Assembly: GCF_000513895.2 (NCBI RefSeq)
Contig: NZ_CP165783.1
Location: 1-64,000 of the forward strand
Origin: Ensifer sp. WSM1721
GTDB taxonomy: Bacteria; Pseudomonadota; Alphaproteobacteria; Rhizobiales; Rhizobiaceae
Reading direction: 5' to 3'
DNA length: 64,000 nt
Below the pieces are notes generated by a model, which saw only the letters and a list, made by a program, of their open reading frames with translations, ran no database searches and had not been told where the DNA came from. Positions 35,455-44,126 of this stretch are shown in pieces. Made by a program: the position numbers and the translations under genes. Numbering within the stretch: position 1 is the stretch's first letter; every line of letters starts with the position of its first letter.

Positions 35455-37164
35455 ATGAAAACGCAACTTCTCTCCAGTGCCCTGTCGGCAGCGATCCTGA
35501 TCGCCGCTGCTCCGGCACTTGGCCACGATGCGAAGTACCACGTGGCGAAGAACACTGAACTGAAACAGTTCGGTGGCAACCAAGTTCCGGCGCGATCTTT
35601 CGGCGGTGCACGAGTTCCTCTTTGGCCAAGCCTTACCGGTTCTCGCTCCGCCGCTTCGATGGCGAGCGAAGAAGCACAGGCTTATATCGATCAGGGGATG
35701 ATGCTGAGTTTCGGGTTCAACCATGCCGAGGCTGCACGCAGCTTCAAGCAAGCACAGAAGCTTGATCCGTCTTGCGCGATCTGTTTCTGGGGCGAGGCGC
35801 TGGTGCTCGGCCCGAACATCAACGCACCGATGGATCCCGATGCGAATGCTGCGGCATTGGCGGCGGTGGCGAAAGCCATGACGCTTGCGCCCAATGCATC
35901 TCCGCGTGAGCAAGCGTTGATCGCCGCCCTGGCCCGTCGCTACGCGCCAGGCACCGAACGAGCAGTTCTTGACCAAGCCTATGCAGATGCCATGGCCGAA
36001 GTCGCCGGTAAGTTTCCGGATGACGACGATATTGCCGTTCTTTATGCAGAGGCGTTGATGGATCTCAGCCCCTGGGACTACTGGACCGACGCCGGCGCAA
36101 AACCGAAGGGAAAGACTGCGGAGATCATCTCGACGCTTGAGCGGGTGCTGGCGCGCAACCCGGAGCACGTTGGTGCGATCCATCTCTACATCCATGCTGT
36201 CGAGGCTTCGACGACGCCCGAGCGGGCGGAGCCGCACGCCGATCGCCTGGCGAAGATGGAGATCGATGCCGGTCATCTCGTTCACATGCCCTCCCACATC
36301 TACTACCGCGTCGGACGCTATGCCGATTCGCTTGCCGTCAACCGCCGGGCGGTCGCAGCTGACGAGTCGTTCTTTGAAACCGTGGCGCCTGAGGGGCTCT
36401 ATGCAGGCGGGTACTATCCGCACAATATCCACTTCCTGCTGGTTTCGGCGCAAATGGCCGGCGACGGACCGACTGCAATCGAAGCTGCGCAGAAGCTCTC
36501 TAGGGTAGTCTCGGACGAGCTCGCGCGCGCCGCACCTGCCTTCGTTCAGCCGATAAAGGCTGCCCCCCTGTTTGCGCATGCCCAGTTCAGCGATCCTGAA
36601 ACGATTCTGGGGGTCGCGCGTCCCACCGGCGCCTTCCCGTTTGTTGATGCGGCTTGGCACTATATGCGCGGGGTGGCCCAGGCTGCCCGCGGTGATGTCG
36701 ACGCTGCTCGGGTCGAAAGGGCGGCGATCGCAGAGATCGCACGATCTTCCGACTTAAGCGGGCTCGAGGCAGGCGGAATGCCTGCTGCTGACGTACTGGC
36801 TATCGCCAGGCACGTCCTCACGGCTCGTATTGCCCAGGCCCGCGAAGATTGGCCGGCTGCCGCTCGCGCCTTCGCAGATGCCAAGAAAGTTGAGGATCAA
36901 CTCTCATATATGGAACCGCGCCACTGGTATTACCCGGTTGGACAGTCACTTGGGGCGGCGCTGCTCCGCGTTGGCGATATTGATGGCGCGGAGAAGGCCT
37001 TTCTTGAGAGCCTCGATCTTGCTCCGAACAATGGCTGGGCACTGTTCGGCCTGAGCGAGGTCTACCGTGCACGCGGCGACGAAGTTTTGGTGGAAAAAAC
37101 AACACGTCAATGGCGCGATGCTTGGGTCGGCAACACCTCGATGCTGCGGCTCGAACGACTTTAG
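35455..37164 (+). CDS. Exported TPR-repeat protein
   Basis: A protein of 569 residues with a signal peptide (MKTQLLSSALSAAILIAAAP, cleavage after ALG). Helical TPR-like repeats run over most of the mature part, for example QAYIDQGMMLSFGFNHAEAA followed by CAICFWGEALVLGPNIN, and LLRVGDIDGAEKAFLESLDL near the end. The ATG at 35455 is chosen because GAGG lies 7 bases upstream; another ATG 12 bases earlier is possible. This family is widespread and of unknown role, probably periplasmic scaffolding. Histidine and cysteine residues (CAIC, HMPSHIYYR) may bind metal or heme-like ligands, which is speculative. Confidence 0.85.
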   Translation: MKTQLLSSALSAAILIAAAPALGHDAKYHVAKNTELKQFGGNQVPARSFGGARVPLWPSLTGSRSAASMASEEAQAYIDQGMMLSFGFNHAEAARSFKQAQKLDPSCAICFWGEALVLGPNINAPMDPDANAAALAAVAKAMTLAPNASPREQALIAALARRYAPGTERAVLDQAYADAMAEVAGKFPDDDDIAVLYAEALMDLSPWDYWTDAGAKPKGKTAEIISTLERVLARNPEHVGAIHLYIHAVEASTTPERAEPHADRLAKMEIDAGHLVHMPSHIYYRVGRYADSLAVNRRAVAADESFFETVAPEGLYAGGYYPHNIHFLLVSAQMAGDGPTAIEAAQKLSRVVSDELARAAPAFVQPIKAAPLFAHAQFSDPETILGVARPTGAFPFVDAAWHYMRGVAQAARGDVDAARVERAAIAEIARSSDLSGLEAGGMPAADVLAIARHVLTARIAQAREDWPAAARAFADAKKVEDQLSYMEPRHWYYPVGQSLGAALLRVGDIDGAEKAFLESLDLAPNNGWALFGLSEVYRARGDEVLVEKTTRQWRDAWVGNTSMLRLERL

Positions 37165-37269
37165 GGCGGAGGCGCAGCAATTGGCGGCTCGAATTGGTGC
37201 GATCGGTCCAAGTTCCAGCCGGCCGGGCAGCGCGCGTTCGGTGGGATGGTGAAGGGCACTGCGCCGCCG

Positions 37270-38472
37270 CTACACCCGCTCCAGCGCGACCGCGATGCCC
37301 TGGCCGACGCCGATGCACATGGTGGAGAGCGAGTAGCGTCCGCCCGTCTCGACGAGCTCGAGTGCCGCCGTGCCGGTGATGCGCGCGCCGGACATGCCGA
37401 GCGGGTGGCCGAGCGCGATCGCGCCGCCATTGCGGTTGACGCGGGGATCGTCGTCGGCGATCCCGAGCTCGCGCAGCACCGCCAGGCCCTGGCTCGCGAA
37501 AGCCTCGTTGAGCTCGATGACGTCGAACTGGTCCTGCGTCATGCCGAGCCGCGCCATCAGCTTTTGCGAGGCGGGGAGAGGGCCGATTCCCATGATGCGT
37601 GGCGGCACGCCGGCGGTCGCGCCGCCAAGGATGCGGGCAATGGGTCTGAGCCCGTGTTTCTTCGCCGCCTCTTGCGATGCGATGATCAGCGCCGCCGCGC
37701 CGTCGTTGACGCCGGAGGCGTTGCCGGCGGTGACGGTACCGCCTTCGCGGAACGGCGCCTTCAGCTTGGCGAGCGCCTCGATCGTCGTTGCGCGCGGATG
37801 TTCGTCGCGGTCAACTGTGAGCGGCTCGCCCCTCTTTTGCGGAATGGTGACCGCAACGATCTCCTTGGCGAGACGGCCGTTCGCCTGGGCGGCCGCGGCC
37901 TTCGCTTGGCTGCGCACGGCAAAGGCGTCCTGATCCCCACGCGAGACATCATACGCCTCGGCGACGTTCTCGCCGGTCTCCGGCATCGAATCGACGCCGT
38001 ATTGCGCCTTCATCAGCGGATTGATGAAGCGCCAGCCGATCGTCGTGTCGTGGATTTCGGCATGGCGCGAGAAGGCGCTCTCGGCCTTGGGCAGGACGAA
38101 GGGCGCCCGCGACATGGATTCGACGCCGCCGCCGATCATCAGCTCCGCCTCGCCGGATCTGATCGCGCGGGCCGCGGTGATCACCGCATCCATGCCGGAG
38201 CCGCAGAGCCGGTTGATCGTCGTGCCGGGGACGGAGACGGGCAGGCCCGCGAGCAACAGCGACATGCGCGCGACATTGCGGTTGTCCTCGCCCGCCTGGT
38301 TGGCACAGCCGAAGATCACGTCGTCGACCGCACCCCAGTCGACGGAGCCATTGCGCTCCATTAGCGCCTTCAGCGGGATGGCGCCAAGATCGTCGGCGCG
38401 CACGGCGGCAAGCGCGCCGCCGAAGCGGCCGATCGGCGTGCGGATATAGTCGCAGATGTAAGCTTCGCGCAT
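37270..38472 (-). CDS. pcaF: Beta-ketoadipyl-CoA thiolase
   Basis: The 400-residue thiolase splits beta-ketoadipyl-CoA into succinyl-CoA and acetyl-CoA, the last step of the protocatechuate branch. Thiolase residues are visible: the acylated cysteine in INRLCGSGMDAV (about residue 90), the histidine in GGAIALGHPLGMSGARI, and the second cysteine in MCIGVGQGIA. The opening REAYICDYIRTPIGRFGGAL is the PcaF/PaaJ type. Its start overlaps the pcaJ stop, and pcaI precedes, giving pcaIJF in one unit. Genomic context makes pcaF more likely than another degradative thiolase. Confidence 0.95.
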   Translation of the reverse strand: MREAYICDYIRTPIGRFGGALAAVRADDLGAIPLKALMERNGSVDWGAVDDVIFGCANQAGEDNRNVARMSLLLAGLPVSVPGTTINRLCGSGMDAVITAARAIRSGEAELMIGGGVESMSRAPFVLPKAESAFSRHAEIHDTTIGWRFINPLMKAQYGVDSMPETGENVAEAYDVSRGDQDAFAVRSQAKAAAAQANGRLAKEIVAVTIPQKRGEPLTVDRDEHPRATTIEALAKLKAPFREGGTVTAGNASGVNDGAAALIIASQEAAKKHGLRPIARILGGATAGVPPRIMGIGPLPASQKLMARLGMTQDQFDVIELNEAFASQGLAVLRELGIADDDPRVNRNGGAIALGHPLGMSGARITGTAALELVETGGRYSLSTMCIGVGQGIAVALERV

Positions 38473-39263
38473 CAGGCGGCCTCCTTCGCCGTACCGGTGC
38501 CCGCATGGGCCTTCCTGGTGCGGGCATTGATGTCGCGCAGCACCGAAAGCTCCGTTTCCGTCGGTGCCGGCGTCTCGATGACGATCTCGGCGAATTTAAT
38601 CGGCCAGCCGCAATTCTCGATGATTTGCTCGCGGCTGACGCCGGGGTGGGTGGAGACGACGGTCAGTTCCTTGGTCTCCGGGGCCGGCTCGAGAATGCAG
38701 AGATCGGTGATGACGCGGGTCGGCCCGTTTGTCTTCAGGCCGAGCCTCTCGCGGTGGTTGCCGCCTTCGCCGTGCCCCATCGAGGTGACGAAGGGCAGCT
38801 TCTCGACGAAGCCGCGCTTCGTCAGCGCCATGGTGATGAAGATGCGGCCGCAATTGGAGGCGATCTCCGGCGCGCCGCCGCCGCCCGGCAGGCGGACCTT
38901 GGGATGGTCGTAAGGGCCGACGACGGTCGTGTTCAGGTTGGCGAATTTGTCGATCTGCGCGCCGCCGAGGAAGCCCGTCGTGATGCGGCCGCCCTGTAGC
39001 CAGTAGCGGAACATTTCCGGCACCGAGACGGTGAAGAGCGCCGTGTCGCAGAGCTCGCCGTCGCCGATCGAGAGCGGCAGGACGTCCGGCTTGGTGCCGA
39101 CGGTGCCGCTCTCATAGATCAGCGTGATGTCCGGCGCATGCGTCAGCCGCGCGACGTTGCAGGCGGCAGAGGGCGCGCCGATGCCGACGAAGCAGACGTC
39201 GTCGTTGGAAAGTTCGCGGGCCGCGGCGATCGTCATCATTTCGTTTGCGGTGAAATCCGTCAT
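38472..39263 (-). CDS. pcaJ: 3-oxoadipate CoA-transferase subunit B
   Basis: The 263-residue beta subunit transfers CoA from succinyl-CoA to beta-ketoadipate. The catalytic glutamate lies in LIYESGTVGTKPDVLPLSIG (about residue 50), and GGAQIDKFANLNTT and RLPGGGGAPEIAS are family segments. The ATG at 39263 with GAGGAGTCGACG upstream is chosen; an upstream extension in the same frame reads through pcaI and is not real. It starts 10 bases after pcaI and overlaps pcaF by one base. Both subunits are complete. Confidence 0.95.
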   Translation of the reverse strand: MTDFTANEMMTIAAARELSNDDVCFVGIGAPSAACNVARLTHAPDITLIYESGTVGTKPDVLPLSIGDGELCDTALFTVSVPEMFRYWLQGGRITTGFLGGAQIDKFANLNTTVVGPYDHPKVRLPGGGGAPEIASNCGRIFITMALTKRGFVEKLPFVTSMGHGEGGNHRERLGLKTNGPTRVITDLCILEPAPETKELTVVSTHPGVSREQIIENCGWPIKFAEIVIETPAPTETELSVLRDINARTRKAHAGTGTAKEAA

Positions 39264-39273
39264 CGTCGACTCC

Positions 39274-40134
39274 TCAGGCAACCTTGGCTGAGATTTTTGC
39301 GGCATGGCCGGCAAAGTCTTCCGGCGTCGCATCAAGCACGTTCTCCTTGATCCAGGCGGCGAAGGTCTCCCGGTCACGGGAAATCTCGTCCCAGCGGATG
39401 TAGAAGGCGTTGTTGCGCGGATAATAGCCATGCGCATAGGAGGGGAAGGCACCGCCCGGCACGTGGGCGACCGCGGTCACCGCCCAGCTTGGCAGCACGA
39501 CGGAATTGGGCGAGGGCGGCGAGAGTTCGTCGACGATCTCCTCGACCGTGACGAGCGAGCGCCTGGCGGCCAGCACCGCCTCTTTCTGCACGCCGACGAT
39601 GCCTTCGATCAGCACATTGCCTTTGCGGTCGGCGCGCTGCGCGTGGATGATCGTCACGTCAGGCCGGATCGCCGGCACGGCCGCGAGCACCTCGCCGGTG
39701 AAGGGACAGGTAACGCTTCTGATGTTGGCGTTCACCTTCGGCAGGTCGGCGCCGATATAGCCGCGCAACGTTGCGAAGGGCAGGTTCGCAGCGCCCGCCT
39801 CGTAGGCGTTCGCCATCGCCGCATGCGAATGCTCCTCGATTTGAAGCGGTCGCGGCCATTGATTTTCCACCGCGTCGCGGAAGCGGTGCAGCGAGCCGAC
39901 GCCGGGATTGCCGCCCCAGGAGAATTTCATCCCGCGCGCCGCGCCGACGCCGATCAGCTGGTCATAGAGAATATCCGGCGTCATGCGCACGAGGAACAGG
40001 TCTCTCCTGCCCTGGCGGATCACCTCATGGCCGGCGGCATAGGGGATCAGATGGGTGAACCCTTCCATGGCGACGGTATCGCCATCCCTGACGTTCTCCG
40101 CCACCGCTTCGGCGAGCGACACGATACGAGCCAT
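39274..40134 (-). CDS. pcaI: 3-oxoadipate CoA-transferase subunit A
   Basis: The 286-residue alpha subunit of the same CoA-transferase. The segments GDTVAMEGFTHLIPYAAGHE and FLVRMTPDILYDQLIGVGAA, then KFSWGGNPGVGSLHRF, are typical of the class I glutaconate/oxoadipate transferases. It heads the leftward pcaIJF operon; the ribosome site AGGGAGGG lies 5-8 bases before the ATG. The gap to divergent pcaR (172 bp) contains a long inverted repeat that would be the PcaR binding site, so induction by beta-ketoadipate is likely. Confidence 0.95.
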   Translation of the reverse strand: MARIVSLAEAVAENVRDGDTVAMEGFTHLIPYAAGHEVIRQGRRDLFLVRMTPDILYDQLIGVGAARGMKFSWGGNPGVGSLHRFRDAVENQWPRPLQIEEHSHAAMANAYEAGAANLPFATLRGYIGADLPKVNANIRSVTCPFTGEVLAAVPAIRPDVTIIHAQRADRKGNVLIEGIVGVQKEAVLAARRSLVTVEEIVDELSPPSPNSVVLPSWAVTAVAHVPGGAFPSYAHGYYPRNNAFYIRWDEISRDRETFAAWIKENVLDATPEDFAGHAAKISAKVA

Positions 40135-40242
40135 TAAAACCCTCCCTTCGTTTTTATTGCCGGCCTGCCGCTGGCCTTTTACGGCGGCATTCGGCAGCGG
40201 CTGCTGGTAATAAGCGCGCAGTTTCGAAGGCCGTCAAACATT

Positions 40243-40279
40243 TTGTGCGATATTTGACTTTTGTTCGTATATCGCACAA
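40243..40279. promoter_or_regulatory. PcaR operator overlapping the pcaR promoter
   Basis: TTGTGCGATAT (40243-40253) and ATATCGCACAA (40269-40279) are perfect 11-bp arms around a 15-base spacer. A candidate -35 TTGACT (40254-40259) lies in the spacer, with CAATCT 17 bases on as -10 for pcaR. IclR-family regulators bind such long spaced repeats. Confidence 0.8.
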
Positions 40280-40306
40280 TCTAGAGGTGAAACGGCAGGA
40301 GATGTC

Positions 40307-41062
40307 ATGCGGGAAACGGATTTCGTCAGCGGCTTTGCCCGCGGGTTGCGGGTGATCGAAGCCTTCGGCGAGGCGCAGCCGCGTCTTTCGATCGCGGACG
40401 CCGCGAAGATCACCGGACTCGACCGGGCGACGGTCCGGCGGTCGCTGCTGACGCTGTCGGAACTGGGTTATGCCGACTATGACGGCAAGTTTTTCACGCT
40501 CACTCCGAGGATCCTGAGGCTCGGGCACGCCTATCTTTCGGCGACGCCGCTGCCGACGATCGTCCAGCCCTATCTCGACCAGCTTTCGGAAAAGGCGGGC
40601 CAGAGCGCCTCCGCCTCAGTGCTGGACGGCACCGAGATCGTCTATGTGGCACGCGCCTCGCAGCGCCGGGTGATGTCCATCAACCTGACGCCGGGCTCGC
40701 GCCTTCCCGCCTATTGCGCCTCGATGGGCCGCGTCCTGCTCGCCGCGCTTCCCGAGCCGGAGGCGCGCGCCATCCTCGCCCGCTCGGAGCTGAGGGCCAA
40801 TACGCCGAAAACGAAGACCGATCCGGAGGAACTGATGGCGGAGCTCAGCCGGGTTCGCGCGCAAGGCTATGCAATCATCGATCAGGAACTCGAGCTCGGG
40901 CTATGCTCGATCGCGGTGCCGCTGATGAACGCGCGCAACCAGGTCATTGCCGCGCTCAATATCGGCGCTCCCGCGGCTCACGTCGCGGCCGCTGAACTGG
41001 CGGAGCGCTACCTGCTGTTGCTCAAGGAGACGCAGGCGGCACTGCGGCCGCTGGTACAGTAG
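40307..41062 (+). CDS. pcaR: IclR family regulator of beta-ketoadipate genes
   Basis: A 251-residue IclR-type protein: an N-terminal winged helix (ETDFVSGFARGLRVIEAFGE, then AKITGLDRATVRRSLLTLSE) and a C-terminal effector domain (about residues 75-250, with SVLDGTEIVYVARASQRRVM and GYAIIDQELELGLCSIAVPL). It matches PcaR/PcaU-type proteins and is divergent from pcaIJF, the known rhizobial arrangement, where it activates pcaIJF with beta-ketoadipate. The last 61 bases are duplicated as a fragment at 21932-21992. Confidence 0.94.
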   Translation: MRETDFVSGFARGLRVIEAFGEAQPRLSIADAAKITGLDRATVRRSLLTLSELGYADYDGKFFTLTPRILRLGHAYLSATPLPTIVQPYLDQLSEKAGQSASASVLDGTEIVYVARASQRRVMSINLTPGSRLPAYCASMGRVLLAALPEPEARAILARSELRANTPKTKTDPEELMAELSRVRAQGYAIIDQELELGLCSIAVPLMNARNQVIAALNIGAPAAHVAAAELAERYLLLLKETQAALRPLVQ

Positions 41063-41147
41063 CCGAGTCTCTGTTCCGAAAAATCCGCATTCGGCACCTG
41101 AGACCCGGCTTCGCTTTCGGTGGAGAGAGCGAACGTTGGCGTGGCCG

Positions 41148-41627
41148 TCAGCCGCGCCGAGCCGCCTCGATCGCGGCGACGTCGATCTTCCCCATATCCA
41201 GCATCGCAACAAACGCGCGTTTTGCTTCATCGCCGCCCGCAGCCAGCCCCTCGGTCAGCACGCGCGGCGTGATTTGCCACGAGACGCCCCATTTGTCCTT
41301 GCACCAACCGCACGCACTTTCCTGACCGCCATTGCTGACGATGGCGTTCCAATAGCGGTCGGTCTCTTCTTGATCGTCAGTGGCGATCTGGAATGAGAAG
41401 GCTTCGCTATGTTTGAACATGGGCCCACCATTGAGGCCGATACACGGGATGCCGGCGACGGTGAATTCGACCGTCAGCACGTCGCCCGCCTTGCCGGACG
41501 GGTAGTCGCTGGGAGCTCGGAAGATGGCACCGATCGAGCTGTTCGGAAAAGTCTCGGCGTAGAAGCGGGCTGCAGCCTCGGCATCCTTGTCATACCATAG
41601 GCAGATCGTGTTCTTGGCGATGGCCAT
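41148..41627 (-). CDS. VOC superfamily protein (PhnB-like, 3-demethylubiquinone-9 3-methyltransferase fold)
   Basis: The 159-residue protein has the glyoxalase/bleomycin-resistance fold of the PhnB type. Family text includes MAIAKNTICLWYDKDAEAAA, the middle FTVAGIPCIGLNGGPMFKHS, and ACGWCKDKWGVSWQITPRVL near the end. Despite the old family name it is not a proven methyltransferase. A ribosome site AAAGGGA lies 5-7 bases before the ATG. It stands alone between pcaR and a sugar or macrolide-type methyltransferase gene. Confidence 0.9.
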   Translation of the reverse strand: MAIAKNTICLWYDKDAEAAARFYAETFPNSSIGAIFRAPSDYPSGKAGDVLTVEFTVAGIPCIGLNGGPMFKHSEAFSFQIATDDQEETDRYWNAIVSNGGQESACGWCKDKWGVSWQITPRVLTEGLAAGGDEAKRAFVAMLDMGKIDVAAIEAARRG

Positions 41628-41811
41628 TGCTTGTCCCTTTCGCTTTGAGCCAGTTCAGGATTTCCGGCGCACTCGCAGGCGGTTCACAGTCAGGCTGAAC
41701 GCCCCACCAGCAGCAGAGAATGCGCACAGCCATCCGACGTTCCGCCGGCAATGCCCGAAAGGTTATAGCAGTTTCGCCAGGGCTGCCGCTCTCAAGACCA
41801 GATGCGGCCAT

Positions 41812-42504
41812 TCATCCATTGAGTCTGGTCCGGCGTAGGACGACGTTTTCTCCGTCTTCGAATGCGAAGTCAGGACGCGCCTGCAGGAACTCGTCTGTCG
41901 CCGTTCGGCATCCTTCGTAGTCATGGTAGTCATCGATCAGGATGACCCCGCGCGGACTTATCCGGTCTGCCAGCCCATTCAGGCAATAGCTGACGGGATC
42001 ATACCAGTCGCAGTCGATGTGAGCGAAGGCGATCTTCTCTATGCCGGCCGCCGGGAGGGTGTTCTCGAATAGTCCCTTATGGAGGTTGACCATCGGCCCA
42101 TCGATGGCGAGGCCATACTTCGTGAAGGACCGGCAGACTTCATCGAAAAGGTTGTCGCGGTAGCCATAGTAAAACTCGCCGCCGAGTCCTTTTGATTCCC
42201 CGCTCGCGATCGTCTTGTAACGGTCCCTTGCTTTCTGGCCGTCCTTCGCCGATTGAGGTGGGGGGATCATTCCAAAAACATCGAAGCCGTGAAAGCGGCG
42301 TCGATGGCGGTTTGCTTTCTTGGACAGGATGATGGCGCTTCCGCCCAGGGCAATGCCGAATTCGGCTATGTCGCCAGGCACATTCTCTTTCAGAACTTCC
42401 TTCAGCGCTGTCTCGAGACGTCTCAGCTTCCGAGGCGAGAGGTAGGTAAGGCGCTCTCGCCGCACCGACCGCGCCGTGGCACTCAACCGGGAAGTTTCGA
42501 GCAT
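41812..42504 (-). CDS. TylF/MycF-type O-methyltransferase
   Basis: A 230-residue SAM-dependent methyltransferase of the macrocin O-methyltransferase family. The SAM-binding region is IAEFGIALGGSAIILSKKAN, the metal-linked segment KIAFAHIDCDWYDPVSYCLN contains the typical HIDCDWYD motif, and RGVILIDDYHDYEGCR follows. The ATG at 42504 is chosen as the first with protein-like context, but no ribosome site precedes it, because upstream DNA is a truncated repB. The gene may have lost its own promoter and N-terminal end when the two joined. The substrate, probably a glycosyl group, is unknown. Confidence 0.85.
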   Translation of the reverse strand: MLETSRLSATARSVRRERLTYLSPRKLRRLETALKEVLKENVPGDIAEFGIALGGSAIILSKKANRHRRRFHGFDVFGMIPPPQSAKDGQKARDRYKTIASGESKGLGGEFYYGYRDNLFDEVCRSFTKYGLAIDGPMVNLHKGLFENTLPAAGIEKIAFAHIDCDWYDPVSYCLNGLADRISPRGVILIDDYHDYEGCRTATDEFLQARPDFAFEDGENVVLRRTRLNG

Positions 42505-42754
42505 GTGGCGCGCACGCCAAAGCCGACAGCGACAAGCGCTTTGATCTGGCGCTAGGCCAGTTACTGGGAAAAGCGGCAAAGCCGACCGCGAAAACATGGA
42601 AGCCACGAGAGGGAAAAGCGCTGACGGGCAGCATCAAGGCTGACGGAAAGACGTACACGTTGGCGCTCAAAGCCGACGAAGCGCCCGCCTTCGGGGAGTT
42701 TCTTACAAATAAGCTCGATGAGCTTTACGCAGAATTCAAACGTACAGGAGACTG
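42505..42754 (+). pseudogene. 3' remnant of a second repB
   Basis: From about 42505 the plus-strand frame reads a RepB C-terminus of about 82 codons: ADSDKRFDLALGQLLGKAAK, a lysine/arginine-rich linker, then GKTYTLALKADEAPAFGEFL and LDELYAEFKRTGD before TGA at 42752-42754. This matches the layout of the intact RepB tail (TDQRFQLVFNRL) but not its sequence. The ParB N-terminal and helix-turn-helix parts are gone; the methyltransferase gene begins exactly at the left edge on the other strand. Confidence 0.85.
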
Positions 42755-42763
42755 AGCCGCAAA

Positions 42764-42816
42764 AGAAAAAGGCCCCCAAACGTTGCCGTCGTGGAAGCCC
42801 TTCTCTGTGTTGTAGC
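42764..42816 (-). ncRNA. Counter-transcribed RNA (incA) regulating repC
   Basis: The repB-repC gap carries the standard antisense RNA gene on the minus strand. A CTTGAC -35 (42847-42852) and GATTCT -10 (42823-42828) point left. The RNA ends in a stem GGCTTCC/GGGGGCC followed by TTTTTC (42764-42770). Such RNAs of about 50-60 bases pair with the repC leader, lower RepC synthesis and act as an incompatibility factor. Exact ends are estimated. Confidence 0.8.
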
Positions 42817-42911
42817 GAACCGAGAATCGCATTTCCCCGAATCCCAGTCAAGAGTCCTTGGCACCGTTTTTGGTGAGCAGGTTTCTTTTGCCTTTTTGAA
42901 AGGTGAAGGAA

Positions 42912-44126
42912 ATGCAGGTTGGAAGTGTGACGACGCCCTTTGGGCGGCGGCCGATCTCGCTTGCCCAAATCAAAGGGCAGCTGCGGACGGCCGAAATCAA
43001 ACCCGGCAAGACCGCCGACAAATGGAAGGTGTTCCGTGACGCCTGCGAGGCGAGGGCGGTGCTCGGCATTCAGGACCGCGCCCTTGCGGTGCTCGATGCT
43101 CTGCTGACGTTTTACCCGGACAACGAGCTTTGCGAAGACCGCGGTCTCGTCGTATTTCCGTCAAATGATCAGCTCTCGGTACGCGCGCACGGTATTGCAG
43201 GCACGACCTTGCGCCGGCATCTCGCCGCGCTGGTGGACGCAGGATTGATCCAGCGGAAGGACAGCGCCAACGGCAAGCGTTACGCCCGCAAGGATGATAG
43301 CGGGGCGATCGAGGAGGCTTTCGGCTTCAGCCTGGCGCCGCTGCTGGCCCGTGCCGAGGAGCTCGCCCACGCCGCACAAGAGGTTGCCGCAGAGCGTAAG
43401 CGCTTCCGCATCACCAAGGAGGCGCTGTCGATCTGCCGGCGCGATGTGCGCAAGCTGATCAGCGCTGCGATGGAGGAGGGGGCTGCCGGAGATTGGGGGC
43501 GCATCGAGGAGGTGTTCCTCGGTCTGACCGGGCGCATCCCCCGCACACCTACGATCGCCGATATCGACACAATCCTCGAAGAGATGAAGATGCTGCGCGA
43601 GGAAATCATCAACCGGCTCGAAACTCAGGAAGATTCCGAAAATACGGCCAGCAATGCTGTTCAAAACGAACGCCACATACAGAATTCAAATACCGAATCC
43701 AGCAATGAACTTGAACCTAGCTCTCGAGAAGAGCAGGGCGCGAAGCCGAGCCAGAAAACGGGGTCGATGCGTGTGCCGATAAAGGCATTTCCGCTGGGTA
43801 TGGTGCTGAAGGCCTGCCCAGAGATCAACGATTATGGGCCGGGGGGCGCGGTGGGAAGCTGGCGCGACCTGATGTCGGCGGCGGTCGTCGTTCGATCGAT
43901 GCTGGGGGTCAGCCCGTCGGCCTACGAGGATGCCTGCGAGGTCATGGGGCCGGAAAACGCGGCGGTTGCTGTTGCCTGCATTCTCGGAAGGGCGGGGCAC
44001 ATCAACAATGCCGGCGGTTACCTCAGGGATCTGACCGCCAAGGCGCGGCGAGGGGAATTCTCCCTCGGCCCAATGCTGATGGCACTGATGCGGGCACGTG
44101 GGGTGCATGTGCGCATGGTCTCGTGA
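42912..44126 (+). CDS. repC: Replication initiator RepC
   Basis: RepC initiates replication of repABC-family plasmids at an origin within its own gene. The 404-residue product opens MQVGSVTTPFGRRPISLAQI and shows the winged-helix DNA-binding half (IAGTTLRRHLAALVDAGLIQ RKDSANGKRYARKDD) typical of RepC. The C-terminal half ends in VGSWRDLMSAAVVVRSMLGV and GHINNAGGYLRDLTAKARRG, both hallmarks. It is intact in length. The leader contains the antisense RNA gene, but repA is absent upstream and repB is only a scrap, so this is an orphan repC or half of a split system with repAB at 1-2319. Confidence 0.97.
   Translation: MQVGSVTTPFGRRPISLAQIKGQLRTAEIKPGKTADKWKVFRDACEARAVLGIQDRALAVLDALLTFYPDNELCEDRGLVVFPSNDQLSVRAHGIAGTTLRRHLAALVDAGLIQRKDSANGKRYARKDDSGAIEEAFGFSLAPLLARAEELAHAAQEVAAERKRFRITKEALSICRRDVRKLISAAMEEGAAGDWGRIEEVFLGLTGRIPRTPTIADIDTILEEMKMLREEIINRLETQEDSENTASNAVQNERHIQNSNTESSNELEPSSREEQGAKPSQKTGSMRVPIKAFPLGMVLKACPEINDYGPGGAVGSWRDLMSAAVVVRSMLGVSPSAYEDACEVMGPENAAVAVACILGRAGHINNAGGYLRDLTAKARRGEFSLGPMLMALMRARGVHVRMVS
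43627..43730 (+). other. AT-rich segment inside repC, candidate oriV
   Basis: This stretch in the middle of repC (around GAAAATACGGCC and AGAATTCAAATACCGAATCC) is markedly richer in A and T than the surrounding gene and encodes a Gln/Asn/Ser-rich linker. RepC-type origins are known to lie in such an AT-rich part of repC. Location by analogy only. Confidence 0.45.
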
